Below are positions 1 to 9,597 of a stretch of DNA of 64,000 nucleotides, piece after piece; within the stretch, counting starts at the first letter, position 1; each line of letters starts with the position of its first letter. The notes below the pieces were generated by a model. It made no database searches. It was given only the letters and a program-made list of their open reading frames with translations, and had not been told where the DNA came from. The stretch is from Pseudomonas sp. SL4(2022) (GTDB taxonomy: Bacteria > Pseudomonadota > Gammaproteobacteria > Pseudomonadales > Pseudomonadaceae). Location: assembly GCF_026625725.1 (NCBI RefSeq), contig NZ_CP113060.1, forward strand, positions 3,602,001 through 3,666,000, written 5' to 3'. The translations under genes were made by a program, and so were the position numbers.

Positions 1-998
1 GGCAGGTGGCGGCGGCCGATTTCGACACCAGGCGTTTCGGTGGGTACCAGAGCGAGGCTGATGCCCAGGTCGTCCTCTTCACCCAGCAGATGCTCGGGAT
101 CGTAGGCTTTGAAGGCCAGGCCGAGCAGGGTGGCGACCGGGCCGAGGGTGATATAGCGCTTTTCCCAGTTCAGACGCAGACCGATCACTTCCTCGCCTTG
201 CCACTGGCCTTTGCAGATGATTCCGGTATCCGGCATGGCGCCGGCGTCGGAGCCAGCCAGGGGGCCGGTGAGGGCGAAGCAGGGGATGTCTTCACCGCGG
301 GCCAGGCGCGGCAGGTAATGGTCGCGCTGCGCCTCGGTGCCGTAGTGCAGCAGCAGTTCGGCCGGGCCGAGAGAGTTGGGCACCATTACGGTGGAGGCCA
401 GGTCGCCGGAGCGGGTGGCCAGCTTCATGGCCACCTGGGAGTGGGCATAGGCGGAAAAGCCCTTGCCGCCGTATTGCTTGGGAATGATCAGGGCGAAGAA
501 GCCGTGTTGCTTGATATGCGCCCAGGCCTCAGCGGGCAGGTCCATCTGCTGGCCGATCTGCCAGTCACTGACCATGGCGCACAGCGCTTCTGTGGGGCCA
601 TCGATAAACGCCTGCTCTTCTTCGGTGAGCTGCGCCTTGGGGTAGGCGAGCAGGGTGTCCCAGTCCGGGCGGCCGCTGAACAGCTCGCCATCCCACCACA
701 CTGTGCCGGCTTCGATGGCGTCGCGTTCGGTGGTCGACATCGGCGGCAGCACGCGCTTGAACCAGGCAAACAGCGGTGCAGTGAACAGGCTGCGGCGTTG
801 TTGCGGCAGCAGCAGAGGCAAGGCCACGGCTAGCAGGAGTAACCAGAGTAGGCCCATCAGCCAGACCGGTGCATGGCTGAACACGCCCATCAGAATCAGC
901 AAGCCGGTCACGATGCCCAGTGCGGGCAGAGGCGCGGTGCGGCGGTGAGCGAGTAAGGCCGTGCCAAGCAGCAGGGCGAGTAACCAGAGAGCGAGCAT
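1..998 (-). CDS. fadE: acyl-CoA dehydrogenase, FadE type (partial, N-terminal part)
   Basis: Reverse-strand reading frame stays open from an ATG at 998 to the left edge, so about 332 N-terminal codons are present and the C-terminus lies outside the window. The ATG is preceded by a perfect GGAGG ribosome-binding site at 1006-1010. The first 60 residues are very hydrophobic (two membrane-like segments starting [12 protein letters not shown]), then the sequence reads as the N-terminal helical and middle domains of an acyl-CoA dehydrogenase (for example [15 protein letters not shown] and [15 protein letters not shown]). A membrane-anchored N-terminus is characteristic of the roughly 815-residue FadE family, which catalyses the first, FAD-dependent step of fatty acid beta-oxidation. 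Catalytic base and C-terminus cannot be checked here. Divergent from the transglutaminase-like gene. Confidence 0.88.
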   Translation of the reverse strand, partial: MLALWLLALLLGTALLAHRRTAPLPALGIVTGLLILMGVFSHAPVWLMGLLWLLLLAVALPLLLPQQRRSLFTAPLFAWFKRVLPPMSTTERDAIEAGTVWWDGELFSGRPDWDTLLAYPKAQLTEEEQAFIDGPTEALCAMVSDWQIGQQMDLPAEAWAHIKQHGFFALIIPKQYGGKGFSAYAHSQVAMKLATRSGDLASTVMVPNSLGPAELLLHYGTEAQRDHYLPRLARGEDIPCFALTGPLAGSDAGAMPDTGIICKGQWQGEEVIGLRLNWEKRYITLGPVATLLGLAFKAYDPEHLLGEEDDLGISLALVPTETPGVEIGRRHL

Positions 999-1149
999 GC
1001 GGAATCCTCCATGATGACGATGCGTTGTTACGCACCATCACGAGCGTAGTCGTCATTGATGGCGACAAGAGCGGTGAGCTTGGCCGAATCGTCGTGGCAT
1101 TGGTCGGACTCGCGTCGGTAGACTGGTTTCTCAGTCATGGAGAACCCTG

Positions 1150-1809
1150 ATGCGTGAATACCTCGAGCCCGGCCGCTTCATCGATAGTGACCACCCCGCG
1201 CTGGTGGAGTTCGCAGAAAAATTTCGTGGCGCCAGTCGAGACCCGCGCGAACAGGCCGTCAGCCTGTACTACGCGGTACGTGATGAAATCCGTTACAACC
1301 CCTACGTATTCAGCCGTGATGCCGAGACGTTGAAGGCCAGCTACGCATTGCAGGCTGGGGAGAGTTATTGCGTACCCAAGGCCACCTTACTCGCCGCCTG
1401 CGCCCGCCATTGCGGCATTCCGGCGCGCATCGGCCTGGCCGATGTGCGCAACCACCTGGCCACTCCACGGCTGTTGGAGATGCTGCGCAGTGAAGTATTC
1501 GCCATGCACGGCTATACCGAGTTGTACCTCGCGGGTCGCTGGGTCAAGGCCACGCCCGCGTTCAACCTGGCGCTGTGCCGGGTATTCAAGGTGGCGCCGC
1601 TGGAATTCGATGGCCTAAGCGACAGCGTATTTCACCCGTTCAACCAGCAGGGCGAGCGTTATATGGAATACCTGCATGACCACGGCCAGTTTGCCGATGT
1701 GCCGGAGCCGCTGTTCTTCGATCATCTGGCTGCATGCTACCCACATCTGTTTGCCGATGACGCGCTGTTGATCAGTGGCGACTTCGCCGCCGAGGCCGTG
1801 CCCGGCTGA
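1150..1809 (+). CDS. transglutaminase-like (cysteine peptidase-like) domain protein
   Basis: 219-residue cytoplasmic protein with a transglutaminase-like core: Cys74 in GESYCVPKATLLAACARH followed by His120 in MHGYTELYL. These match the Cys and His of the papain-like triad. At the usual Asp position the sequence reads KATPAFN, so the third triad member is not the standard residue; I believe this is common in the bacterial subfamily, but that is recollection. The substrate is unknown. No signal peptide or membrane segment. It stands alone, divergent from fadE, with the ATG ten bases after a GGAGAA-type ribosome-binding site. The general fold is well supported; enzymatic activity is an inference. 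Confidence 0.8.
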   Translation: MREYLEPGRFIDSDHPALVEFAEKFRGASRDPREQAVSLYYAVRDEIRYNPYVFSRDAETLKASYALQAGESYCVPKATLLAACARHCGIPARIGLADVRNHLATPRLLEMLRSEVFAMHGYTELYLAGRWVKATPAFNLALCRVFKVAPLEFDGLSDSVFHPFNQQGERYMEYLHDHGQFADVPEPLFFDHLAACYPHLFADDALLISGDFAAEAVPG

Positions 1810-2016
1810 TCTATCGACAGGGCTGATAAGCACCATCGGAAACGGCCGGGTTTAATCTGCCCCTGGCGCTGGTAGGCTGCTGCCCAGCCGTGGGGGCGGC
1901 AGTTTTGCGCAAAGATGCTGTGGTGGAGAGGTTCCAGGCGCTAGACTTGGGCCACTTCGCGCTGCAGGCGCAGCCCCTCTTGAATTTCTTTTATCTGATC
2001 AGGTGTGCGCATTTTT

Positions 2017-2949
2017 ATGAGTACTGCTCTGTCCATTCGCCAGTTGACCAAGACCTACGGCAACGGCTTCCAGGCGCTGCATGGCATCGACCTTGACGTG
2101 GCTGAAGGTGATTTCTTCGCTTTGCTCGGCCCCAACGGTGCCGGCAAATCCACCACCATCGGCATCCTCTCGACCCTGGTGACCAAGAGCAGCGGCACGG
2201 TCAATGTGTTTGGCCACGATCTGGACAAACAGCCTTCGGCGCTCAAGCGCTGCCTGGGTGTGGTGCCGCAGGAATTCAACTTCAACCAGTTCGAAAAGGC
2301 CTTCGACATCGTCGTGACCCAGGCCGGTTATTACGGTATCCCGGCAAAAATCGCCAAGGAGCGCGCTGAGCAGTACCTCAACCAGCTTGGTCTGTGGGGC
2401 AAGCACAATGTGCCGTCACGCGAGCTGTCCGGTGGGATGAAACGCCGCTTGATGATTGCTCGCGCGCTGGTGCATCAGCCGCGTCTGCTGATTCTCGATG
2501 AGCCGACGGCTGGGGTTGATATCGAACTGCGCCGCTCGATGTGGAGCTTTCTTAGCGAGCTGAATGAGCAGGGCATCACCATCATTCTCACCACCCATTA
2601 CCTGGAAGAAGCCGAACAACTGTGCCGCAACATCGGCATTATCGACCACGGGCGGATTGTCGAGAACACCAGCATGAAGGACCTGCTGAAAAAACTGCAT
2701 GTGGAAACCTTCCTGCTCGACCTCAAGGATGCCCAACTGGTACCGCCGCAGCTGATCGGCTATCCCGCACAACTGCTCGATGCGCATACCCTGGAAGTGC
2801 AGGTGGACAAGGCGCAGGGCATTACCGAGTTGTTCCGCCAACTGGCGCAGCAGAAGGTGGAGGTGCTGAGCCTGCGCAATAAAACCAATCGCCTGGAGGA
2901 GCTGTTTGTCTCCCTGGTGGAAAAGAACCTGGCGAAGGTGGCGGTATGA
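2017..2949 (+). CDS. ABC transporter ATP-binding protein (YadG-like)
   Basis: 310-residue nucleotide-binding subunit of an ABC-2 type exporter. Walker A is GPNGAGKST, the Q-loop is VVPQEFNF, the ABC signature is SGGMKRR, Walker B is LLILDEPTAGVD, and the switch His is in TTHYLEEAEQL. The ATG at 2017 is preferred over an in-frame GTG at 2005 because an AGGTG ribosome-binding site sits at 2001-2005. The final bases overlap the permease start by 4 nt (ATGA), indicating translational coupling. The closest named relatives are E. coli YadG and similar predicted export ATPases; the substrate is not known. Acts at the inner membrane with the permease encoded next. Confidence 0.9.
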   Translation: MSTALSIRQLTKTYGNGFQALHGIDLDVAEGDFFALLGPNGAGKSTTIGILSTLVTKSSGTVNVFGHDLDKQPSALKRCLGVVPQEFNFNQFEKAFDIVVTQAGYYGIPAKIAKERAEQYLNQLGLWGKHNVPSRELSGGMKRRLMIARALVHQPRLLILDEPTAGVDIELRRSMWSFLSELNEQGITIILTTHYLEEAEQLCRNIGIIDHGRIVENTSMKDLLKKLHVETFLLDLKDAQLVPPQLIGYPAQLLDAHTLEVQVDKAQGITELFRQLAQQKVEVLSLRNKTNRLEELFVSLVEKNLAKVAV

Positions 2950-3740
2950 GCACGGCATATTTGAACTCTGAATTCACCGCCAACATGGTGGCGCTGCGCA
3001 CCATCGTCTACCGCGAGATACGCCGCTTTACCCGCATCTGGCCGCAGACCCTGCTGCCGCCGGCAATCACCATGGTTCTGTACTTCGTGATCTTCGGCAA
3101 CCTGATCGGCAGTCAGATCGGCGACATGGGTGGCTTCACTTATATGGAGTACATCGTGCCGGGGCTGATCATGATGTCGGTGATCACCAACTCCTACGGC
3201 AACGTGGTGTCGAGCTTCTTCGGCAGCAAGTTCCAGCGCTCCATCGAGGAACTGATGGTCTCGCCGGTGTCGCCGCACATCATCCTCACGGGGTATGTGA
3301 TCGGTGGCGTACTGCGCGGCCTGGCAGTGGGTGTGATCGTCACCGTGCTGTCGTTGTTCTTCACTCATCTGCAGGTGCATCACCTCGGTGTCACCGTGCT
3401 GGTGGTGCTGTTGACGGCCACCATCTTTTCCTTGGGTGGCTTTATCAACGCCGTGTATGCGCGCAACTTTGATGATATTTCGATCATCCCGACCTTCGTG
3501 CTGACGCCACTGACCTACCTGGGCGGGGTGTTCTATTCGATCAACCTGTTGCCACCGTTCTGGCAGACGGTGTCGCTGGCCAACCCCGTGCTGCATATGG
3601 TCAACGCCTTTCGTTATGGCATTCTCGGCGTTTCCGATATCCGTATCGGTGTGGCCATCGGTTTTATGCTGGTCGCCACCGCCGTGCTTTATGGCGTGTG
3701 CATTCGCTTACTGGTTAGCGGTCGGGGCATGCGCCAGTAA
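2946..3740 (+). CDS. ABC-2 type transporter permease (YadH-like)
   Basis: 264-residue integral membrane protein with about six hydrophobic segments (for example TMVLYFVIFGNLIGSQIG and GVLRGLAVGVIVTVLSLFF) and the ABC-2 permease signature region around SFFGSKFQRSIEELMVSP, the coupling segment that contacts the ATPase. Its start overlaps the ATPase stop by 4 nt, so the pair forms one exporter. The length agrees with E. coli YadH (about 256 residues). Substrate unknown. Confidence 0.9.
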   Translation: MSTAYLNSEFTANMVALRTIVYREIRRFTRIWPQTLLPPAITMVLYFVIFGNLIGSQIGDMGGFTYMEYIVPGLIMMSVITNSYGNVVSSFFGSKFQRSIEELMVSPVSPHIILTGYVIGGVLRGLAVGVIVTVLSLFFTHLQVHHLGVTVLVVLLTATIFSLGGFINAVYARNFDDISIIPTFVLTPLTYLGGVFYSINLLPPFWQTVSLANPVLHMVNAFRYGILGVSDIRIGVAIGFMLVATAVLYGVCIRLLVSGRGMRQ

Positions 3741-3830
3741 GCGGCAGCCAACATCGGGAAACATTTTTAACGGCTGATCTGCGCGGCTCGGCCGTTAGGC
3801 TCGGCCTCTAAAACGAATTAGGGGTTGTAT

Positions 3831-4862
3831 ATGTTTGCCCGCGCACCTGCTTTGCTCGGTACCGTCTTTCTCGTGTGTTCGCTTGTCAGTGTGCAAGCGC
3901 ACGCCAATGAAGGGCCGCTGGTCGAGGCGGTCAACGTTGAGCGACGCCTGGTGCGTGATGAGCTGGTGACTTTCGGTTCGCTGCGGCCTGACGAGTCGGT
4001 GATGATTCGTCCGGAAATCGCCGGGCGCGTGGCGCAACTGCATTTTCGCGAAGGCCAGCGTGTCGACGCGGGGGTGCTGCTGGTCAGCCTGGATGATGCG
4101 ATCACCCGTGCCGAACTGGCGCAGGCTCAGGCCAATCTGAACCTTGCGGAAAAGAACTTTCAGCGCGCGCAGATGCTGTTCAAGCGCGGTGCCAGTAACG
4201 CCCAAGCGCTGGATGAAGCCAGCGCCCAGCAGCAGGCCTCACGTGCCAGCCTGGCGCTGTCCCAGGCACGCCTGGACAAGACGCGCATTGTCGCTCCCTA
4301 CGATGGCGTGCTGGGTTTGCGCGCCGTCAGCCCCGGTGATTACCTCAGCGAAGGCCAGGACATCGTCAATTTGGAAGTACTCGATCCACTCAAGGTGGAT
4401 TTCCGCATTCCGCAAAAAGCCGTCAGCCAGATCCGCCTTAAGCAGCTCATTGAAATAAGTCTGGATGCCTATCCGGGCGAGCACTTCACCGGTGAGATTT
4501 TCGCCATCAACCCACGCCTGGACGAAGTCGGACGCAGTCAGGCGATTCGCGCGCATATCAGCAACAGCGATGGCCGCCTGAGCCCAGGGCAGTTCGTGCG
4601 GGTCTCGGTAATCCTCGCCGAACGGCCGAATGCCCTGGTGATTCCAGAAGAGGCCATCATGCCGGTGGGCGACAAGCTGCTGGTCAACCTGGTGGTCGAG
4701 GGTAAGGTCGAGGTGCGCGAGGTCAAACTGGGCAAGCGCCTGGCTGGCATGGTTGAGGTGCTGGAAGGCCTGCAGGGTGATGAAACCCTGATCAGCGCTG
4801 GCTGGCAGAAGGTTCGAGCCGGTGCGCCGGTACGCACCAAGGTGGTGGAGCAAGCGCCATGA
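3831..4862 (+). CDS. RND efflux pump periplasmic adaptor (membrane fusion protein)
   Basis: 343-residue HlyD/AcrA-type adaptor. An N-terminal signal peptide (hydrophobic segment ending near AHA) is followed by a lipoyl half-domain (RPEIAGRVAQLHFREGQRV), an alpha-hairpin coiled coil with many Ala/Gln/Leu (ARAELAQAQANLNLAEKNF), the second lipoyl half (IVAPYDGVLGLRAVSPGDYL) and a beta-barrel/membrane-proximal C-terminus. No lipobox Cys is seen at the signal cleavage site, so it is probably not a lipoprotein. The ATG at 3831 follows an AGGGG ribosome-binding site; an upstream TTG is less likely. It overlaps the RND transporter by 4 nt. No outer-membrane channel gene is adjacent, so the pump presumably uses a channel encoded elsewhere. 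Confidence 0.92.
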   Translation: MFARAPALLGTVFLVCSLVSVQAHANEGPLVEAVNVERRLVRDELVTFGSLRPDESVMIRPEIAGRVAQLHFREGQRVDAGVLLVSLDDAITRAELAQAQANLNLAEKNFQRAQMLFKRGASNAQALDEASAQQQASRASLALSQARLDKTRIVAPYDGVLGLRAVSPGDYLSEGQDIVNLEVLDPLKVDFRIPQKAVSQIRLKQLIEISLDAYPGEHFTGEIFAINPRLDEVGRSQAIRAHISNSDGRLSPGQFVRVSVILAERPNALVIPEEAIMPVGDKLLVNLVVEGKVEVREVKLGKRLAGMVEVLEGLQGDETLISAGWQKVRAGAPVRTKVVEQAP

Positions 4863-7800
4863 CCCTGTCGGACATCTGCATCCGTCGGCCGGTATTTGCC
4901 ACCGTACTCTCGCTGATTGTGGTGCTGCTCGGGCTGATGGCCTATGACCGTCTGGCCGTGCGCGAGTACCCGAATATCGACGTACCGATTGTCACGGTCA
5001 ACGTCACTTACCCGGGGGCCAGCCCCGAGATCATGGAGTCCCAGGTCGCGCAGCCGATCGAGGATGTGCTGTCGGGCATCGATGGGCTGGATTTCGTCAG
5101 CTCGATCAGCCGTTCGGAAAATACCCAGATCACTGCGCAATTTCGCTTGGGCAGCAACTCCGATGAGGCTGCCAACGATGTGCGCGATCGACTGGGCCGG
5201 GTGCGCGGCCTGCTGCCGGATGAAATCGCCGAGCCCATCGTGCAGAAGGTTGAGGCCGACGCCCAGCCGGTGATCTGGATTGCCTTCTACAGTGAACGTT
5301 ACAGCGCCATGGAAATCACCGATGTGCTGGAGCGGGTGATCAAGGATCGCCTGCAGACCATCCCTGGCGTTTCCGAAGTGCAGATTCGCGGCGCGCGCAC
5401 CTTTGCCATGCGCATCTGGCTGGACCCGGGAAAGCTTGCCGCGCATAACCTCACCGTACAGGGCGTGGAAGACGCCCTGCGCCGGCAGAACGTCGAGATT
5501 CCTGCCGGGCGTATCGAATCGCAGCAACGCGAATTTACCGTGCTCTCGGAAACCGACATGAACACCCCGGAGCAGTTCAACCAACTGATTCTCGATGATT
5601 CGCGTGGTTATCTGCTGCGCCTGGCCGATGTGGGCTATGCCGAAATCGGCGCCAAGGATGAACGCAGCATCGTCCGTTATAAGGGTAAACCTGCGGTGTC
5701 GATGGGCATGATCAAGCAGGCCACGGCCAACCCGCTGGACATCTCCGACGGCCTGGCTGAGGCGATGCCGGATATCCGCTCGCTGTTGCCGGAAGGCATG
5801 GAAATGGCGGTGGCCAACGACAACTCGCAGTTTATCCGTGAGTCGATCAACAACGTCTTCGTCACTATCTGGGAAGCGGTAGGGCTGGTCATCCTGATCA
5901 TCTTTATCTTCCTGCGTTCGCTGCGCGCCACCATCATTCCGCTGGTGACCATTCCGGTATCACTGATCGGCGCATTTGCCCTGATGTCGTTGATGGGCTT
6001 TACCATCAACACCCTGACCCTGTTGGCCATGGTGCTGGCTATCGGCTTGGTGGTGGACGATGCCATCGTGATGCTGGAGAACATCCACCGGCATATCGAA
6101 GACGGCATGTCGCCCATGCAGGCAGCGCTCAAGGGCAGCCGTGAGATTGCCTTTGCGGTCATCGCCATGACCCTGACCCTGGCCGCGGTATTTGCCCCCA
6201 TCGGCTTTATGCAGGGCACCACCGGCAAGCTGTTTACCGAGTTCGCCTGGACCCTGGCCGGCGCGGTGCTGGTATCCGGTTTTGTTGCCCTGACCCTGAC
6301 CCCGATGATGTGTGCGCTGCTGCTCAAGCCGCATCAGGTCGGCGAGCGGCGTAACCGGGTGTACAACCTGATCGAGAATTTCCTCAATGGCCTGACGTAC
6401 AGCTACAAGCATCTATTGGCCAAAGCACTGAGTGCCTGGGTGTGGGTCGTGGGCGTGTTGTTGCTGGCTATGCTGGCCTGCGTGCTGCTGTTCTCAGGGC
6501 TTAAATCCGAGCTGGCGCCCACCGAAGACACCGGCACCATCATCGGCGTGTTCAATGGCCCGGATGGTGCCACCATCAACTACACCGGACGCTATGCCCG
6601 CGAGGTAGAGGCCGCCTACGCCAGTATCGCCGAGACCAACCGTTATATGGTGATTGCCGGCTTCCCGACGGTGGCCCAAGGCATCTCCTTTATGAAGCTG
6701 GAGGACTGGGCCGACCGTTCGCGCAGCCAGTTCGAGATTCGTAACGAGTTGCTGCCCAAACTGCAGGACATCGCCGGGGTGCGCGCCTTCCCGGTCAATC
6801 GCCCGCCGCTGGGGCAGAGCGCGCGTAACCAGCCGGTGAACTTCGTGATTCGCTCGTCGATGGAGTACAGCGAGCTGCAGGGCTATGTCGATGAATTGCT
6901 CAACTCGCTGCGCGATTATCCGGGGCTGGAAAGCCTGGACAGCGACCTCAAGCTCAATGCGCCGCAGCTGAAAGTCGCGGTCAACCGCGAGCAGGCCGTG
7001 GCCGTGGGTACTGATGTGGCGACCATTGGCCGTAGCCTGGAAAGCCTGTTTGGCAGCCGTCAGGTGACGCGCTTCAAGCAGAACGGTGAGCAGTACGACG
7101 TGCTGGTGCAGTTGCAGGGCGTGGACCGCAGCAACCCGCAAGATCTCGACCGGGTTTATGTGCGTGGCCGCGATGAGAGCATGGTGCAACTGTCCAATCT
7201 GATCGAGGTGCGCGAGACCGTGGCGCCGCGCGAGCTTAACCACTTCAACCAGCTGCGCGCGGTAACGGTGAGCGCCAACGTCGGCGCCGGCTACACCCTG
7301 GGTGAAGCCCTGGCGCATCTGGAGACTAAGGCGCGCGCGGTGTTCCCGCCGGAGACGCAGTACGATTACACCGGCACCTCGCGGGATTTCAAGGAGTCCA
7401 GCGCCGGCATTGCGCTGATCTTTGCCCTGGCCCTGGCGTTTATCTTCCTGGTACTGGCGGCGCAGTTTGAGAGCTTTACTGACCCGCTGATCATCCTGTT
7501 CAGCGTACCGCTGTCGATGGCTGGTGCCTTACTGGCGCTGACGCTGTTTGGCGGCACCTTGAACATCTATTCGCAGATTGGGTTGGTCACGCTGATTGGT
7601 CTGATCACCAAGCACGGCATTCTCATTGTCGAATTCGCCAACGTCCTGCTGCGTCAGGGCATTGAACTGCGTACGGCGGTGATTGAGGCCTCCGTGCAGC
7701 GTCTACGGCCGATTCTGATGACCACCGGGGCGATGGTGCTGGGCTCGGTGCCGTTGGCCATGGCCACCGGGGCCGGGGCTGAGAGCCGTCAGCAGATTGG

Positions 7801-7927
7801 CTGGGTGATTGTGGGCGGCTTGTTGGTCGGCACCTTCTTTACCCTGTTTGTCATCCCCACGCTGTACATGCTGCTGCGCCGTTGGCAGCCGATCCACGCG
7901 CAGGATGAGGCGCTGGCGGTTGCGTAG
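4859..7927 (+). CDS. RND family efflux transporter (HAE-1, AcrB/MexB-like inner membrane pump)
   Basis: 1022-residue proton-driven exporter. It begins with the typical LSDICIRRPVFATVLSLI segment, has the large periplasmic porter loops after TM1 and TM7, and carries the conserved acidic pair in the TM4 motif GLVVDDAIVMLEN needed for proton relay. Twelve membrane segments are expected; the last cluster (LALAFIFLVLAAQFESF to TLFVIPTLYMLLRRW) is intact. Length is standard for the family (1010-1050). With the adaptor just upstream it forms a two-gene pump operon. No local TetR or MarR regulator is seen. Substrates cannot be read from the sequence. Confidence 0.93.
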   Translation: MTLSDICIRRPVFATVLSLIVVLLGLMAYDRLAVREYPNIDVPIVTVNVTYPGASPEIMESQVAQPIEDVLSGIDGLDFVSSISRSENTQITAQFRLGSNSDEAANDVRDRLGRVRGLLPDEIAEPIVQKVEADAQPVIWIAFYSERYSAMEITDVLERVIKDRLQTIPGVSEVQIRGARTFAMRIWLDPGKLAAHNLTVQGVEDALRRQNVEIPAGRIESQQREFTVLSETDMNTPEQFNQLILDDSRGYLLRLADVGYAEIGAKDERSIVRYKGKPAVSMGMIKQATANPLDISDGLAEAMPDIRSLLPEGMEMAVANDNSQFIRESINNVFVTIWEAVGLVILIIFIFLRSLRATIIPLVTIPVSLIGAFALMSLMGFTINTLTLLAMVLAIGLVVDDAIVMLENIHRHIEDGMSPMQAALKGSREIAFAVIAMTLTLAAVFAPIGFMQGTTGKLFTEFAWTLAGAVLVSGFVALTLTPMMCALLLKPHQVGERRNRVYNLIENFLNGLTYSYKHLLAKALSAWVWVVGVLLLAMLACVLLFSGLKSELAPTEDTGTIIGVFNGPDGATINYTGRYAREVEAAYASIAETNRYMVIAGFPTVAQGISFMKLEDWADRSRSQFEIRNELLPKLQDIAGVRAFPVNRPPLGQSARNQPVNFVIRSSMEYSELQGYVDELLNSLRDYPGLESLDSDLKLNAPQLKVAVNREQAVAVGTDVATIGRSLESLFGSRQVTRFKQNGEQYDVLVQLQGVDRSNPQDLDRVYVRGRDESMVQLSNLIEVRETVAPRELNHFNQLRAVTVSANVGAGYTLGEALAHLETKARAVFPPETQYDYTGTSRDFKESSAGIALIFALALAFIFLVLAAQFESFTDPLIILFSVPLSMAGALLALTLFGGTLNIYSQIGLVTLIGLITKHGILIVEFANVLLRQGIELRTAVIEASVQRLRPILMTTGAMVLGSVPLAMATGAGAESRQQIGWVIVGGLLVGTFFTLFVIPTLYMLLRRWQPIHAQDEALAVA

Positions 7928-7955
7928 GATGGGTTGAGCGAAGCGATACCCATGC
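7924..7955. repeat. REP-like palindrome at the end of the RND gene
   Basis: GTAGGATGGGTT then GAGCGAAGCG then ATACCCATGC: an imperfect inverted repeat (ATGGGT / ACCCAT) of the type Pseudomonas REP elements show (GTAGG-start, short GC-rich loop). It overlaps the RND stop codon. A related but longer pair lies at 10791-10862. Confidence 0.55.
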
Positions 7956-8024
7956 CGTTCTGATGGGGTACGGGCATCTTAGCGGTGTAGCCCGCCAGCC
8001 GTTACACTGCACCCCCTTTTCCAG

Positions 8025-8079
8025 ACCGGCGTTTTGCCGGTTTGCTCTTATTGCCCGCAGCGTCCATACGCCGGGCAAT
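8025..8079 (+). promoter_or_regulatory. two hairpins in the leader of hsdM
   Basis: ACCGGC/GCCGGT (8025-8030 with 8036-8041, followed by TTGCTCTT) looks like a weak intrinsic terminator for the upstream pump operon. A second perfect inverted repeat, ATTGCCCG at 8050-8057 with CGGGCAAT at 8072-8079, lies about 35 bases before the hsdM start and could be an operator or an mRNA structure. No regulator gene is adjacent. Function is inference. Confidence 0.4.
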
Positions 8080-8112
8080 ATATTCACTATTTAATTCAGG
8101 CAGTCAGACACA

Positions 8113-9597
8113 GTGATCACAGGCGCTATCAAATCCCAAGTTGACCAGATCTGGAATGCGTTCTGGAGCGGCGGTATTTCCAACCCCATGGAGGTCATCG
8201 AGCAGATGACCTACCTGCTGTTTATCAAGCGCCTCGACGAGTTACAGACGGTCAAAGAACGTAAAGCGGCGCGCACCGGGCAGCCGATTGATAAGCCGAT
8301 TTTCAGCCCCTACCAGGCGCATTTGCGTTGGGCGGCGTTCAAGGCCCTGGGGGATCCGGCCAGCCTCTACACCCTGGTGGCCGACAAGGTATTCCCCTTT
8401 ATCAAAACCCTCGGCGGCGAGGATGGCCAGTCCACCTACGCCGCACACATGAAGGATGCGCGCTTCACCATTCCCAACCCGGCGCTGCTGGCCAAGGTGG
8501 TGGACATGCTCGACGCCATCCCCATGGAAGACCGCGACACCAAGGGCGACCTCTACGAGTACATGCTCGGCAAAATCGCCAGTGCCGGGCAGAACGGCCA
8601 GTTTCGCACGCCGCGGCACATCATCAAACTGATGGTCGAGATGATGGCCCCCAAGCCGTCGGATACCATTTGCGACCCGGCCTGCGGCACTGCCGGCTTT
8701 CTGGTGGCAGCTGCCGAGTATCTGAATACCCACCACAGCCACGAGCTGTACCAAGACGCCGCCAGCGCCAAGCGCTTTAACCACGACACCTTCCACGGCT
8801 TCGACTTCGACAGCACCATGCTGCGTGTCGGCTCGATGAACATGCTGCTGCACGGCGTGGAAAACCCGGCGATTGAAAACCGCGATTCCCTCAGCGAAGG
8901 CCATGCCGGGGTGGAAGGGCAGTTCAGCTTGATCCTGGCCAACCCACCGTTTGCCGGCAGCCTGGACTACGAGAGCTGCGCCAAGGATCTGCAGCAAATC
9001 GTCAAAACCAAAAAGACCGAGCTGCTATTCCTCGCCCTGTTCCTGCGCCTGCTCAAGGCTGGTGGCCGCGCCGCCGTGGTGGTGCCCGACGGCGTACTGT
9101 TCGGCTCCAGCAAAGCGCACAAAGCGCTGCGGCAGATGCTGGTGGAAGAACACAAGCTGGACGGCATCGTCTCCATGCCCTCGGGCGTATTCCGCCCCTA
9201 TGCCGGGGTGTCCACCGCGATTTTGCTGTTTACCAAAACCAACTCCGGCGGCACCGATCACGTCTGGTTCTACAACATGCAGGCCGACGGCTTCTCCCTG
9301 GACGACAAGCGCAACGAGCTGGACGCCAGCCAACACGAAACCAACAACCTGCCGGATATCATCAAACGCTGGCACAACCGCACCACCAGCGTCGGCCTGG
9401 ACCGCACCGCCCAGAGCTTTCTGGTGCCCAAGGCCGAGATCGTCGGCAATGACTACGACCTGTCGATCAACCGTTATAAGCAAGTGGTGTACGAGCAAGT
9501 GCACCACGAGTCGCCGCAGAAAATCCTGGCCGAGTTAAAGGTGTTGGAGGCGGAGATAATGCGAGGGATGGATGAGTTGGAGGGGATGTTGAAGTGA
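8113..9597 (+). CDS. hsdM: type I restriction-modification system DNA methyltransferase subunit HsdM
   Basis: 494-residue N6-adenine methyltransferase. N-terminal HsdM_N helical domain (SQVDQIWNAFWSGGISNPMEVIEQM), SAM-binding motif I CDPACGTAGFLVAAAEYL and catalytic motif IV ANPPF in LILANPPFAGSL. The length is normal for HsdM. It starts with GTG at 8113 (ITGAIKSQ...) and ends in a GTGA overlap with hsdS. Methylates the recognition adenine as M2S with HsdS and protects host DNA; with HsdR it forms the restricting complex. First gene of a defence operon running to about 19.4 kb. Confidence 0.95.
   Translation: MITGAIKSQVDQIWNAFWSGGISNPMEVIEQMTYLLFIKRLDELQTVKERKAARTGQPIDKPIFSPYQAHLRWAAFKALGDPASLYTLVADKVFPFIKTLGGEDGQSTYAAHMKDARFTIPNPALLAKVVDMLDAIPMEDRDTKGDLYEYMLGKIASAGQNGQFRTPRHIIKLMVEMMAPKPSDTICDPACGTAGFLVAAAEYLNTHHSHELYQDAASAKRFNHDTFHGFDFDSTMLRVGSMNMLLHGVENPAIENRDSLSEGHAGVEGQFSLILANPPFAGSLDYESCAKDLQQIVKTKKTELLFLALFLRLLKAGGRAAVVVPDGVLFGSSKAHKALRQMLVEEHKLDGIVSMPSGVFRPYAGVSTAILLFTKTNSGGTDHVWFYNMQADGFSLDDKRNELDASQHETNNLPDIIKRWHNRTTSVGLDRTAQSFLVPKAEIVGNDYDLSINRYKQVVYEQVHHESPQKILAELKVLEAEIMRGMDELEGMLK

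Noticed and set aside
6..833. 275-codon open frame on the plus strand at the left edge
   Set aside because: Lies antisense to the fadE-type gene, low-complexity Gly/Gln-rich product, no ribosome-binding site.
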